From GWB2-37-7 sp942492835 (lineage in GTDB: Bacteria > Bacillota > Clostridia > Lutisporales > Lutisporaceae): 64,000 bases of DNA. A model generated the notes under the pieces. It was not told the origin of the DNA. It saw only the letters and a list, made by a program, of their open reading frames with translations, and searched no databases. The position numbers and the translations under genes were made by a program. The stretch lies in NCBI GenBank assembly GCA_942492835.1, contig OW818645.1, positions 3,720,001-3,784,000 of the forward strand, written 5' to 3'. Shown piece by piece: positions 8,663-17,159 of the stretch (its first letter is position 1; every line of letters starts with the position of its first letter).

Positions 8663-9436
8663 ATGATGCTAAACAAAGTAGAAATATGCGGAGTTAATAC
8701 TTCAAAACTACCCGTCCTCTCAAACGATAAAATGGTTGAATTACTAAAGAAAATGCAAGCAGGAGACTATTCATCAAGAGAAGATTTTATCAGGGGAAAT
8801 TTACGACTAGTGCTTAGTGTTATTCAACGGTTCAACAACAGGGGAGAATATGTTGATGACCTTTTTCAAGTTGGATGCATAGGTCTTATTAAAGCTATAG
8901 ATAATTTTGATTTAAGTCAGAATGTTCGATTTTCTACCTATGCAGTACCTATGATAATTGGAGAAATCAGAAGATACTTAAGAGATAACAATAGCATTAG
9001 AGTGAGCAGATCCCTTAGAGATATAGCATATAAAGCATTGCAGGTAAGAGACCAGCTGATTAATAAAAATTCAAAGGAGCCTACTGTAACTGAGATTGCA
9101 AAGGAGCTTGAACTTCCTGTAGAAGAAGTCGTTTTCGCTTTAGATGCAATTCAGGATCCAGTGTCGCTGTTTGAACCAATTTACCATGACAGTGGAGATG
9201 CTATTTATGTTATGGACCAGGTTTCAGATGATAAGAACATTGATGATAATTGGCTGGAAAGCATTGCTCTAAAAGAAGCTATGAAGCGGCTAAACGATAG
9301 GGAGAAGCTGATACTAAACTTAAGATTCTTTGAAGGCAGAACACAGATGGAGGTAGCTGATGAAATCGGCATATCACAGGCACAAGTATCTAGACTTGAA
9401 AAGACGGCATTAAGCCATATGAGGAAATACATATAA
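8663..9436 (+). CDS. sigG: RNA polymerase sporulation sigma-G factor
   Basis: Late forespore sigma factor. The protein starts MMLNKVEICGVNTSKLPVL, a sigma-G hallmark. It contains region 2 with NRGEYVDDLFQVGCIGLIKAIDNFDLSQNVRFSTYAVPMIIGEIRR, region 3, and region 4 with MEVADEIGISQAQVSRLEK. The length is 257 aa from ATG 8663; an in-frame GTG at 8654 lies within the ribosome site AAAGGGTG and is therefore unlikely. It has its own promoter and terminator, so it is a separate transcription unit from spoIIGA-sigE, as in Bacillus. Confidence 0.97.
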   Translation: MMLNKVEICGVNTSKLPVLSNDKMVELLKKMQAGDYSSREDFIRGNLRLVLSVIQRFNNRGEYVDDLFQVGCIGLIKAIDNFDLSQNVRFSTYAVPMIIGEIRRYLRDNNSIRVSRSLRDIAYKALQVRDQLINKNSKEPTVTEIAKELELPVEEVVFALDAIQDPVSLFEPIYHDSGDAIYVMDQVSDDKNIDDNWLESIALKEAMKRLNDREKLILNLRFFEGRTQMEVADEIGISQAQVSRLEKTALSHMRKYI

Positions 9437-9464
9437 AGCGACACATTACGTGTCGTTTTTTTTT
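9437..9464 (+). terminator. Rho-independent terminator after sigG
   Basis: CGACAC-ATTAC-GTGTCG hairpin (9439-9455) followed by nine T residues. Confidence 0.9.
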
Positions 9465-9586
9465 ACAAATGTTTAGAATTTCATTACATGCTATATAGTA
9501 GTGTTACCTCCTCCTATATTTTTGTTCTAATTTTAGGAACAAGTTATATATTTTATATTGATACTAATTAAAATGGGGGATGAAAA

Positions 9587-9826
9587 ATGATAAAAACATC
9601 TGAGCTAAGACAAAAGGAAGTAATAAATATTAATGATGGAAAAAGGCTTGGTTTGGTATGCGACGTGGAAATAAATATGGAGACAGGAAATCTTGAAGCT
9701 ATAATTATACCAGCAGGAGGTAAGTTTCTTGGGTTTTTTAGCAAAGAAAGTGATATTATAATAAGCTGGAACAATATTAGAAAGATCGGCGTTGATGTTA
9801 TACTGGTAGATGGTTCAGGCTACTAA
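9587..9826 (+). CDS. YlmC/YmxH family sporulation-associated PRC-barrel protein
   Basis: A 79-aa protein with a single PRC-barrel-like beta domain: KTSELRQKEVININDGKRLG at the start, then alternating beta strands (EAIIIPAGGKFLGFFSKESDIIISW). Proteins of this family are encoded next to sigG in many spore formers, are small and cytoplasmic, and have no assigned biochemical role. The start is ATG at 9587 with GGGGGATG upstream. Confidence 0.85.
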   Translation: MIKTSELRQKEVININDGKRLGLVCDVEINMETGNLEAIIIPAGGKFLGFFSKESDIIISWNNIRKIGVDVILVDGSGY

Positions 9827-9930
9827 ATTTTACAAAGTCATAGAATATGCGACAGAAAGAGATTTATTAAGGTAGAAAGAGGTATATATAAAAGAATCGT
9901 GTAAATTAGAAAAATTTATAGTGGACTGCA

Positions 9931-9970
9931 ACATTATGTGTATTATAATATATATGATACTATATGTTGT
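9931..9970 (+). promoter_or_regulatory. Candidate pair of NrdR boxes
   Basis: ACATTATGTGTA (9931-9942) and ACTATATGTTGT (9959-9970) both resemble the 16-bp NrdR box core, and their centres are 28 bp apart, close to the roughly three helical turns seen for NrdR tandem sites. They lie just upstream of nrdR-nrdD-nrdG, the expected target. Neither copy is a perfect match. Confidence 0.4.
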
Positions 9971-10012
9971 GATTATAAAAAGGGACAAGTTTAGTTGAAA
10001 GGAGAAATTTTT

Positions 10013-10468
10013 ATGAAATGCCCATACTGCGGTTACAGTGAAAGCAAGGTTGTTGATTCACGTCCCACTGAAGAAGAAACAGCAATACGAAGAAGAAGAG
10101 AATGCGAAAAGTGCAGTAAACGGTTTACAACCTATGAGAAGGTTGAAGAAATGCCATTAATAATAGTTAAAAAGGAAGGAAACAGAGAGGTATATCAGCG
10201 AAGTAAAATAATTAACGGTTTTATTAAAGCATGTGAGAAACGCCCCGTATCAGTTAAGCAAATTGAAGAAGTAGTAGATGAAATAGAGAAAGAACTATAT
10301 AATTCTATGGAAAAGGAAATAGACAGCAAGAAAATTGGTGAAATGGTTATGAATAGACTTAAGCAGCTAGATGATGTTGCTTATGTCAGGTTTGCTTCTG
10401 TCTATAGACAATTCAAGGATTTGAACACATTTATTGAGGAACTAAATAAACTGATTAAGGAAAGATAG
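10013..10468 (+). CDS. nrdR: Transcriptional repressor NrdR
   Basis: Zinc-ribbon/ATP-cone repressor that senses ATP/dATP and controls ribonucleotide reductase genes. The 151-aa protein starts MKCPYCGYSESKVVDSRP. Two CxxC pairs (CPYC, CEKC) form the zinc ribbon in the first 40 residues, and an ATP-cone domain follows from about residue 45 (PLIIVKKEGNREVYQRSKI). ATG at 10013 is chosen over an upstream in-frame start at 9995 because of AAAGGAG directly upstream and because NrdR proteins begin MxCPxC. It sits 11 nt ahead of nrdD, its probable target, and probably autoregulates the operon. Confidence 0.96.
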   Translation: MKCPYCGYSESKVVDSRPTEEETAIRRRRECEKCSKRFTTYEKVEEMPLIIVKKEGNREVYQRSKIINGFIKACEKRPVSVKQIEEVVDEIEKELYNSMEKEIDSKKIGEMVMNRLKQLDDVAYVRFASVYRQFKDLNTFIEELNKLIKER

Positions 10469-10479
10469 GGGGAACACTA

Positions 10480-12507
10480 ATGGTAACAAAACTAAAGAAG
10501 AGAGACGGCAGAATAGTAGATTTTAGCAAGGAAAAGATTGCCGCGGCTATTTTTAAAGCAGCTAGATCAGTTGGAGGAGAAGATTTTGAAACAGCTGAGA
10601 ATCTAACTGAAAGGGTTGTATCCTATATCTATAAGAATAATAAATGTGAGGTACCTGATGTAGAAGATATACAGGATGCTGTTGAGAAGGTACTTATAGA
10701 AACAGGACATGCTAGAACTGCCAAGGCATATATACTTTATAGGTCAAAGCGTACTAGAATGAGAGAAGCTAAAAGTGAACTTATGGATGTTGTTAAGGAT
10801 ATATTGGTAGAGACCAGCAGAGAGAACGCCAATGTTGGGAATTCTCCTTCTGCTAAAATGCTGCAAATAGCATCTGCAGCCAGTAAATATTATTACCTGA
10901 ACAACATAATACCAGAGGAAATGAGCAGAGCTCATATTAATGGGGATGTACATATACATGATTTAGATTATTACGGCAAAACTCTAAATTGCCTACAAAT
11001 AGATTTAACTGAGCTACTGATGAAGGGCTTTAACACTGGTTACGGTTTTATTAGACCACCAAAAAGAATTTCATCAGCAGTAGCACAAGCAGCTATAATA
11101 CTGCAAAGCAATCAAAATGATATGTTTGGGGGACAGAGCTTCCCACATTTCGATAAAAGTATGGCAGAGGTTATACGCATCCAGTGCCCTAATACAACAG
11201 AAGAAGAAGCTTTCCAAGCTATGGAGGGCTTGGTTTACAATCTTAATACTATGCACAGCAGAGCAGGAGCACAAGTTCCATTTAGCAGCATTAATATAGG
11301 CACAGATGCTACTAAGGAAGGAAGAATGGTTAACTTTGCCATGTTGAAAGCTTTTGAAAAGGGTTTAGGTAAAGGTGAAAGTCCGATATTTCCAAACCTG
11401 GTATTTAGATTAAAGGAAGGTATTAACTTTAACCCTGGAGATCCAAACTATGATTTGTTCAAGCTTGCTATGGAAGTATCCTCCAAGAGAATGAATCCAA
11501 CCTTTAGCTTTATGGATGCCAGCTTTAATATTCAATATGGTGATGAAGTGGCATACATGGGCTGTCGTACTAGAGTTATAGGTAATCGTCATGGTGAGGA
11601 AAAGGTTGCAAAGAGAGGGAATATTACACCTATTACACTTAATCTTCCTAAGCTAGCTCTTAGGACAAACAGTATAGATGAATTTTATAAAGAGCTGGAT
11701 AGTGTATTACAGCTAGCATGTAATCAACTGCTGCATAGATTTAACGTTATTGCAAGCTTAAAGGTAAAGGATTTACCTTTCTTAATGGGACAGAAGCTAT
11801 ACATGGGCTCTGAAAATCTTAAAGACAATGATGAAATAAGAGAAGCAATTAAAAATGGTTCTTTGGGCATAGGCTTTATCGGTTTAGCTGAAACACTTTT
11901 AGTGTTGACTGGAAAGCATCACGGTGAGGACAAAGAGGCTTGGGATTTAGGCTACAAGATAATAGAAAGAATAAAGCAAGCAGCTGATAGATATTCAGAA
12001 GAGTATGATCTGAACTTTGTTGCTTATGCTACTCCTGCTGAAGGTACTTCAGGCAGATTTATAGAAAAAGACAGAAAAGAATTTGGGGCAATTAAGGGAG
12101 TTACTGATAAGGAATACTATACAAACTCCTTCCATATACCAGTAAACTACGAAATAAGCGTTTTTGATAAAATTGCTTTGGAGGGTCCGTTCCACAAGCT
12201 TTGTGCTGCTGGTCATATTAGCTATGTAGAGCTGTCTTCTTCACCCAAGGATAATATACCTGCCTTTGAGAAGATATTAAGGCATATGAGAAGCAGTGAT
12301 ATGGGATATGCAGGGGTAAACTTTCCAATTGATGAATGCAGAAGCTGTGGCAACTCAGGTATCATAGAAAATGAATGCAAGGTGTGTGGCAGTCAGGATA
12401 TAAGAAGAATTAGACGTATAACAGGATATCTGTCAACAATAGATAGATTCAATGATGCAAAACAAGCTGAGCTAAAGGACAGAACGGTTCATCAAATGAA
12501 GTTATAA
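10480..12507 (+). CDS. nrdD: Anaerobic ribonucleoside-triphosphate reductase (class III)
   Basis: Oxygen-sensitive glycyl-radical enzyme that reduces NTPs to dNTPs. The 675-aa protein has an N-terminal ATP-cone (about residues 1-95, beginning KLKKRDGRIVDFSKEKI), the central 10-stranded barrel with NGDVHIHDLDYYGKTLNCLQ, and a C-terminal zinc site of two CxxC pairs (CRSCG, CKVCG). The glycyl radical loop RRITGYL has Gly649 as the radical residue. It requires the NrdG activase encoded immediately downstream. The start is ATG at 10480 after AGGGGGAA. Confidence 0.97.
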   Translation: MVTKLKKRDGRIVDFSKEKIAAAIFKAARSVGGEDFETAENLTERVVSYIYKNNKCEVPDVEDIQDAVEKVLIETGHARTAKAYILYRSKRTRMREAKSELMDVVKDILVETSRENANVGNSPSAKMLQIASAASKYYYLNNIIPEEMSRAHINGDVHIHDLDYYGKTLNCLQIDLTELLMKGFNTGYGFIRPPKRISSAVAQAAIILQSNQNDMFGGQSFPHFDKSMAEVIRIQCPNTTEEEAFQAMEGLVYNLNTMHSRAGAQVPFSSINIGTDATKEGRMVNFAMLKAFEKGLGKGESPIFPNLVFRLKEGINFNPGDPNYDLFKLAMEVSSKRMNPTFSFMDASFNIQYGDEVAYMGCRTRVIGNRHGEEKVAKRGNITPITLNLPKLALRTNSIDEFYKELDSVLQLACNQLLHRFNVIASLKVKDLPFLMGQKLYMGSENLKDNDEIREAIKNGSLGIGFIGLAETLLVLTGKHHGEDKEAWDLGYKIIERIKQAADRYSEEYDLNFVAYATPAEGTSGRFIEKDRKEFGAIKGVTDKEYYTNSFHIPVNYEISVFDKIALEGPFHKLCAAGHISYVELSSSPKDNIPAFEKILRHMRSSDMGYAGVNFPIDECRSCGNSGIIENECKVCGSQDIRRIRRITGYLSTIDRFNDAKQAELKDRTVHQMKL

Positions 12508-12531
12508 TATATGAAAAGGACTGTTACAGCT

Positions 12532-13041
12532 ATGGATAAAAAAATAAGACTTTCTGGCATTACAAAAGAAAGCATTGTAGATGGATTGGGTTTTAGATAT
12601 GTAGTTTACGCACAGGGCTGCAATCATAACTGCAAGGGCTGCCACAATCCAAGCACTCACTCCTTTGAGGGTGGAAAAATGATGGATATAGATAATATAT
12701 TAAACGAAATAAAGAAGAATCCTATGCTGGATGGAATAACCTGCTCCGGAGGTGAATGCTTTGAAAAAGCGGAGCAGTTTGCACATATAGCTAAAGGCGT
12801 TAAAAGCATGGGATTAAATGTATGGGCATATACAGGTTATACTATGGAAGAAATATTAAAAGCTAAGGATGAAAGAAACGGTTGGAATGATTTTATAAAA
12901 CACATTGATGTATTGGTGGATGGAGAATATCAGGAGAACAAGAAGGATTTGTCACTATGTTTCAGAGGTTCTAGCAATCAGAGGATAATAGATATGCAGA
13001 AAACTTTGAATACTGGTGAATTGAGCTTGTTGAAGCTATAG
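12532..13041 (+). CDS. nrdG: Anaerobic ribonucleoside-triphosphate reductase activating protein
   Basis: Radical-SAM activase that installs the glycyl radical on NrdD. The sequence shows the CNHNCKGCHN cluster motif (CxxxCxxC, one 4Fe-4S), preceded by ESIVDGLGFRYVVYAQG. The usual GPG of this motif reads GLG here, a minor change. CSGGECFE is the SAM-binding GGE. ATG at 12511, 3 nt after the nrdD stop, lacks a ribosome site. ATG at 12532 has AAAAGGA upstream and yields the family-like MDKKIRLSGI start (169 aa), so I prefer it. Confidence 0.92.
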   Translation: MDKKIRLSGITKESIVDGLGFRYVVYAQGCNHNCKGCHNPSTHSFEGGKMMDIDNILNEIKKNPMLDGITCSGGECFEKAEQFAHIAKGVKSMGLNVWAYTGYTMEEILKAKDERNGWNDFIKHIDVLVDGEYQENKKDLSLCFRGSSNQRIIDMQKTLNTGELSLLKL

Positions 13042-13093
13042 TAGGGAATAGCATTCACAATGTTACGTCTTTGTTACAAGTTAGGAAATACAG

Positions 13094-13122
13094 TTGTAAG
13101 TGTGCAGAAATAATAATATAAT
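13094..13122 (+). promoter_or_regulatory. Promoter of the leader peptide/ABC exporter operon
   Basis: TTGTAA (13094-13099) and TATAAT (13117-13122) are exactly 17 bp apart. Predicted initiation is about 13129, 36 nt upstream of the leader ORF. Confidence 0.65.
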
Positions 13123-13164
13123 ATAGCATAGTAGCCAAAATTAAGCAAAGGAGGTCGTGGAAAA

Positions 13165-13263
13165 ATGAGAAAAAATTATTTTAGAATTGCTGTCACTGGT
13201 AATTTTAGATTTGGTTTTGGTAGAATATATAGTACACGACCTATTAGTAAGCAATACCCATAA
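13165..13263 (+). CDS. 32-residue leader peptide of the ABC exporter attenuator
   Basis: Short ORF with an excellent Shine-Dalgarno site AAAGGAGG (13147-13154) ten bases before ATG. The product begins MRKNYFRIAVTGNFRFGFG and ends STRPISKQYP; it is rich in Arg, Phe, Tyr and Gly and has no signal-peptide or domain character. Its 3' half (13233-13244) is complementary to RNA just after its stop codon, and two terminator-like hairpins separate it from the ABC genes. This is the arrangement of a translated leader whose ribosome position decides termination, as described for bmrB upstream of bmrCD in B. subtilis. The peptide itself is not one I recognise. Confidence 0.75.
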   Translation: MRKNYFRIAVTGNFRFGFGRIYSTRPISKQYP

Positions 13264-13361
13264 CTTATTTGGATATATAGCTATAGGCGTCGTGTATGAT
13301 GCCTGTGGCTTTTGTTTTGCATTAGTAGAGCCGTAGGTATTTTCGATACCTATGGCTTTTT
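13233..13361 (+). promoter_or_regulatory. Ribosome-dependent transcription attenuator (antiterminator plus two terminators)
   Basis: Three mutually exclusive pairings can be read. Terminator 1 is AGCTATAGGC (13279-13288) with GCCTGTGGCT (13301-13310), then TTTGTTTT. Terminator 2 is a 12-bp stem (13329-13340 with 13346-13357, one G-T pair), then TTTT. A competing stem pairs TACACGAC+CTAT inside the leader ORF (13233-13244) with ATAG+GTCGTGTA (13283-13286, 13289-13296) and would destroy terminator 1. A ribosome that finishes the leader covers 13233-13244 and allows termination; one stalled early leaves it free. The 5' arm of terminator 1 can also pair with the 3' arm of terminator 2. Confidence 0.72.
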
Positions 13362-13402
13362 ATATTGGCTTAGAATACTACTTCAAGGAGAGTGAGATTT
13401 GT

Positions 13403-15217
13403 ATGAAAAGTTTAAAATTACTTTGGAACTTTATGAAAGGTAAGAGACTATTGTACTTTGGTGCAATAATAAGCATTGGTTTTGCTACGATGTTTTCCTT
13501 TCTTTCACCTCTCATAATACGTCTAACTATAGACTCAATTATAGGAGGTAAAGAAATTAATGCTCCCTCAATGATACTAAATATGATTGAGAAAATAGGA
13601 GGAACCGGGATGCTAGCCAGAAATCTCTGGATATGTGGTTTAGTCTTGATATTACTCTCGGTTCTAAACGGAATATTTACTTTTTTTAGAGGCAAGTGGT
13701 CCGCAGTGGCATCAGAGTCCACTGCTAGAGGGATCAGAAACAAGTTATATGACCATTTGCAGCATGTTACTTATGACTATCATGTCAAAGCTGAAACAGG
13801 TGATTTGATTCAACGCTGTACTTCTGATGTAGAGACAGTACGTGCTTTCCTTGCTACACAGTTTGTAGAAATTGGAAGGGCATTGTTTATGATCTCAATG
13901 GCATCGGTTATTATGCTATCGTTGGATGTCAGGATGACAATGGTAGCAATGATAGTTGTACCTATAATATTTGCCTTTGCAGTTATATTTTTTATGAAGG
14001 TTAAGAAAGCTTTTAAGGAATCAGATGAAGCAGAAGGCAGGCTTTCTACTGTGTTGCAGGAAAATTTGACAGGTGTTAGAGTTGTTCGAGCCTTTGCAAG
14101 ACAGGACTATGAAATAGATAAGTTTGATGCTAAAAATGCTGAGTACAGGGATTTGACCTATAAGCTTTTAAAGTTGCTAGCAACCTACTGGTCTTTTTCT
14201 GATATGCTTTGTATGCTACAGATAGGTACAGTTCTTGTATTTGGTTCTTATTGGACTTCTATTGGTAATATATCACTTGGTACTCTTATAGTATTTACAA
14301 CATATGAAGGTATGCTGCTTTGGCCTATAAGGCAGATGGGAAGAATATTAACTGATCTTGGCAAGACTATTGTATCTTTAAAAAGAATTGAAGAGATATT
14401 GGAGCAGCCATTAGAAGAAGCTTCAGAGAGTGATCAGAAACCAAAGATTAAAGGTACCATAGAATTTAAAAATGTAACCTTCGGATATAACGAAAATAAG
14501 CCTATACTAAAGAATGTATCCTTTAAGGTAAATGAAGGGCAGACTGTAGCAATACTTGGACCTACAGGCTCAGGTAAGACCAGCCTTGTGCATTTGCTTC
14601 CAAGGCTTTATGACTTTCAAAGTGGTTCAATCACAATTGATGGCATAGATATTAGGAATATTGAAAAGAAATGGTTAAGAAAGCACATAGGTATAGTACT
14701 TCAGGAGCCGTTCTTATACTCTAAGTCGATAATTGAGAATATAGGACTGGCGAAGGAAAATGCAATTGAAGCTGAGATACATAGGGCAGCTCAGACAGCC
14801 TCAGTACACAATGTAATTGAAGAATTTGAAAAGGGATATGATACTCTAGTAGGTGAAAGAGGGGTTACTCTTTCTGGTGGTCAAAAACAAAGAGTAGCTA
14901 TAGCAAGAACGCTTATTCTTGATTGTCCAGTGCTTGTGTTTGATGATTCTTTAAGTGCAGTTGATACAGAGACTGATACAGCAATTAGAAAAGCGCTAAA
15001 GCACGGGGATAAGAAAGCTACAACCTTTATAATATCCCATAGGATTACTACCCTTTCTGAAGCTGATTTTATAGTAGTTCTTGATGAGGGTGAAGTGGTG
15101 CAGATAGGAACTCATAATGAACTTATAAACAGTCCAGGCTTGTATCAGAGAATCTGGTCAATACAAAATGCTCTGGAAGAGGAAATGGATAATGATATAA
15201 AAAAGAATGTTTCTTAA
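13403..15217 (+). CDS. Heterodimeric multidrug ABC exporter, subunit with degenerate Walker B (BmrC-like)
   Basis: A half-transporter of 604 aa: six transmembrane helices (about residues 15-310), then a nucleotide-binding domain with Walker A GPTGSGKTS, canonical signature LSGGQKQR and H-loop SHR. Walker B reads VLVFDDSLSAVD, with Asp in place of the catalytic Glu. That is typical of the non-hydrolytic site of heterodimeric exporters such as BmrCD, TM287/288 and LmrCD. The start is ATG at 13403 with AAGGAG; an earlier in-frame ATG at 13352 lies inside the attenuator hairpin and is rejected. It is followed 40 nt later by its partner. Substrate is unknown; drug-induced expression through the upstream attenuator is inferred. 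Confidence 0.88.
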   Translation: MKSLKLLWNFMKGKRLLYFGAIISIGFATMFSFLSPLIIRLTIDSIIGGKEINAPSMILNMIEKIGGTGMLARNLWICGLVLILLSVLNGIFTFFRGKWSAVASESTARGIRNKLYDHLQHVTYDYHVKAETGDLIQRCTSDVETVRAFLATQFVEIGRALFMISMASVIMLSLDVRMTMVAMIVVPIIFAFAVIFFMKVKKAFKESDEAEGRLSTVLQENLTGVRVVRAFARQDYEIDKFDAKNAEYRDLTYKLLKLLATYWSFSDMLCMLQIGTVLVFGSYWTSIGNISLGTLIVFTTYEGMLLWPIRQMGRILTDLGKTIVSLKRIEEILEQPLEEASESDQKPKIKGTIEFKNVTFGYNENKPILKNVSFKVNEGQTVAILGPTGSGKTSLVHLLPRLYDFQSGSITIDGIDIRNIEKKWLRKHIGIVLQEPFLYSKSIIENIGLAKENAIEAEIHRAAQTASVHNVIEEFEKGYDTLVGERGVTLSGGQKQRVAIARTLILDCPVLVFDDSLSAVDTETDTAIRKALKHGDKKATTFIISHRITTLSEADFIVVLDEGEVVQIGTHNELINSPGLYQRIWSIQNALEEEMDNDIKKNVS

Positions 15218-15257
15218 TATAAGGATAACAAATTAGAAAAAGAAAAGAGTTGATATT

Positions 15258-17084
15258 ATGACGGAGCGGAACGAACAGGAATACAATAAACGATTTGATT
15301 TTGGTTTATGGGCGAAGCTTTTAAGATATGCTAAGCCTTATAAAAAGTGGATAGCATTACTTGGAGTTGTAATGATAGGTGTTGCAGGTATAGATGTTAT
15401 ATTTCCACTAATGACACTATACGCCATAGACCATTTTGCTGTAACACAATCCCTAAGCGGATTGAACTACTTCATATTTGTATATGTTGGACTTGTTGTA
15501 TTTCAAGCTGTAAATGTATATGGTTTAATATCTATTGCGGGCAAAATCGATATGGGAATATGCTATGATATACGGAAGCATGGCTTCAAAAGATTACAGG
15601 AGTTATCTTTTTCATATTATGATAAAACTGCGATTGGCTGGCTAATGGCAAGAATGACCTCTGATACATCTCGTTTATCAGATACTATTGCATGGGGTTT
15701 GGTAGACTTTGTATGGGGAATAACAATGATGATTGGTATTGCTTGCGTAATGCTGGTTATTAACTGGAAGCTAGCACTTCTTAGCTTATCAGTAATGCCC
15801 ATAGTTGCACTACTTAGCATGTATTTTCAACAAAAAATATTGAAGGCATACAGAGTAGTAAGAAAAACAAACTCAAAAATAACAGGAGCCTTCAATGAAG
15901 GTATATCAGGAGCTAAGACGACAAAAACATTAGTTAGAGAGAAAAAGAACCTTGAGGAGTTTGAGGTACTTACTAAGGAGATGTACTCTTCCTCCGTACA
16001 GGCAGCGGTATTTTCTTCTATATATCTGCCTCTAATTTTGACACTGGGCAGTATAGGAACCGCCATTGCACTTTGGTATGGGGGTCAGGGAGTAATTCTT
16101 AAAGCACTAAGCTATGGAACTTTAGTATTGTTTATACAATACACAATGCAGTTTTTTGAGCCTGTAAGAGAGCTTGCAAGAATATTTGCTGAGCTACAGT
16201 CAGCACAGGCATCAGCAGAGAGAATAATGTCAATGATAGAAACTGAACCAGATATTACAGACTCAAAAGAGGTTATAGAAAGATTTGGAGATGCATTTCA
16301 TTCAAAGAAAGAACTATGGCCAGAGATAAAAGGAGAAATAATCTTCAAAAATGTAAGCTTTGCATATAAGGATGGAGAAAAGGTACTAGAAAACTTCAGC
16401 TTGGATGTAAAAGCTGGAGAAACTATTGCCTTGGTAGGAGAGACTGGCTCAGGTAAAAGTACCATAGTAAATTTGGCATGTCGTTTCTATGAACCAACAG
16501 AAGGAGAAATTCTTGTGGATGGAGTTGATTATAGGAAGCTGCCTATAGCATGGCTTCAATCAAACCTTGGCTATGTACTTCAGACACCACACCTATTCAG
16601 CGGTACTATAAGAGACAATATAAAGTATGGAAAGCTGGATGCCAGTGAAGAAGAGATAGTAAATTCGGCTAAGCTAGTTAATGCCCATGAGTTCATATCA
16701 AAGCTGGAAAATGGCTATGACAGCGAGGTAGGAGAAGGCGGAAATAGACTTTCCACAGGAGAAAAGCAGCTAGTATCCTTTGCTAGAGCAATTTTAGCAA
16801 ATCCAAGAATATTTGTGCTGGATGAAGCAACTTCTTCAATTGATACAGAAACAGAGCATATTATACAAGAGGCTATACAGAAGGTACTGGATAACAGAAC
16901 CAGCTTCATAATAGCCCATAGACTTTCCACTATTAAATCTGCTGACAGAATTCTTGTTATTAGAGATGGAAAGATGCTTGAACAAGGAAATCATAAGCAG
17001 CTGATGAAGCAGAAGGGTTATTACTATAGCCTGTATACAAATCAGTTTTTGGAGGAACAAGAATTGGGTCTACTAAAGGCTTAA
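15258..17084 (+). CDS. Heterodimeric multidrug ABC exporter, catalytic-site partner (BmrD-like)
   Basis: A 608-aa half-transporter with six transmembrane helices (about residues 30-320) and a C-terminal nucleotide-binding domain. Walker A is GETGSGKST and Walker B FVLDEATSSID has the intact catalytic Glu. The ABC signature is the degenerate LSTGEKQL instead of LSGGQ. The degenerate signature here and the degenerate Walker B in the upstream subunit would assemble into one inactive ATP site, while the other site is fully canonical. This complementary pattern supports an obligate heterodimer. The ATG at 15258 has only a weak purine-rich ribosome site. Confidence 0.88.
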   Translation: MTERNEQEYNKRFDFGLWAKLLRYAKPYKKWIALLGVVMIGVAGIDVIFPLMTLYAIDHFAVTQSLSGLNYFIFVYVGLVVFQAVNVYGLISIAGKIDMGICYDIRKHGFKRLQELSFSYYDKTAIGWLMARMTSDTSRLSDTIAWGLVDFVWGITMMIGIACVMLVINWKLALLSLSVMPIVALLSMYFQQKILKAYRVVRKTNSKITGAFNEGISGAKTTKTLVREKKNLEEFEVLTKEMYSSSVQAAVFSSIYLPLILTLGSIGTAIALWYGGQGVILKALSYGTLVLFIQYTMQFFEPVRELARIFAELQSAQASAERIMSMIETEPDITDSKEVIERFGDAFHSKKELWPEIKGEIIFKNVSFAYKDGEKVLENFSLDVKAGETIALVGETGSGKSTIVNLACRFYEPTEGEILVDGVDYRKLPIAWLQSNLGYVLQTPHLFSGTIRDNIKYGKLDASEEEIVNSAKLVNAHEFISKLENGYDSEVGEGGNRLSTGEKQLVSFARAILANPRIFVLDEATSSIDTETEHIIQEAIQKVLDNRTSFIIAHRLSTIKSADRILVIRDGKMLEQGNHKQLMKQKGYYYSLYTNQFLEEQELGLLKA

Positions 17085-17106
17085 AAATGTTAGCATATTT
17101 TAACAT

Positions 17107-17135
17107 TTGACATATAGTAAAATATAAAATATAAT
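17107..17135 (+). promoter_or_regulatory. Consensus sigma-A promoter of the T-box/cysE unit
   Basis: TTGACA (17107-17112), a 17-bp spacer and TATAAT (17130-17135) are a perfect consensus. The TTGACA overlaps the end of a small dyad (17084-17108) that may weakly terminate the ABC operon. The strong promoter fits a gene controlled after initiation by a T-box. Confidence 0.85.
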
Positions 17136-17159
17136 TAATTCATATTAAAATACTAGGAA

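Noticed and set aside
13352..13402. An earlier ATG for the first ABC exporter gene
   Set aside because: It lies within the 3' arm of the attenuator terminator and has no ribosome site; ATG 13403 has AAGGAG and a family-like start.
17084..17108. AAAATGTTA/TAACATTT hairpin as a terminator of the ABC operon
   Set aside because: It lacks a T run and overlaps the -35 of the T-box promoter; at best a weak terminator.
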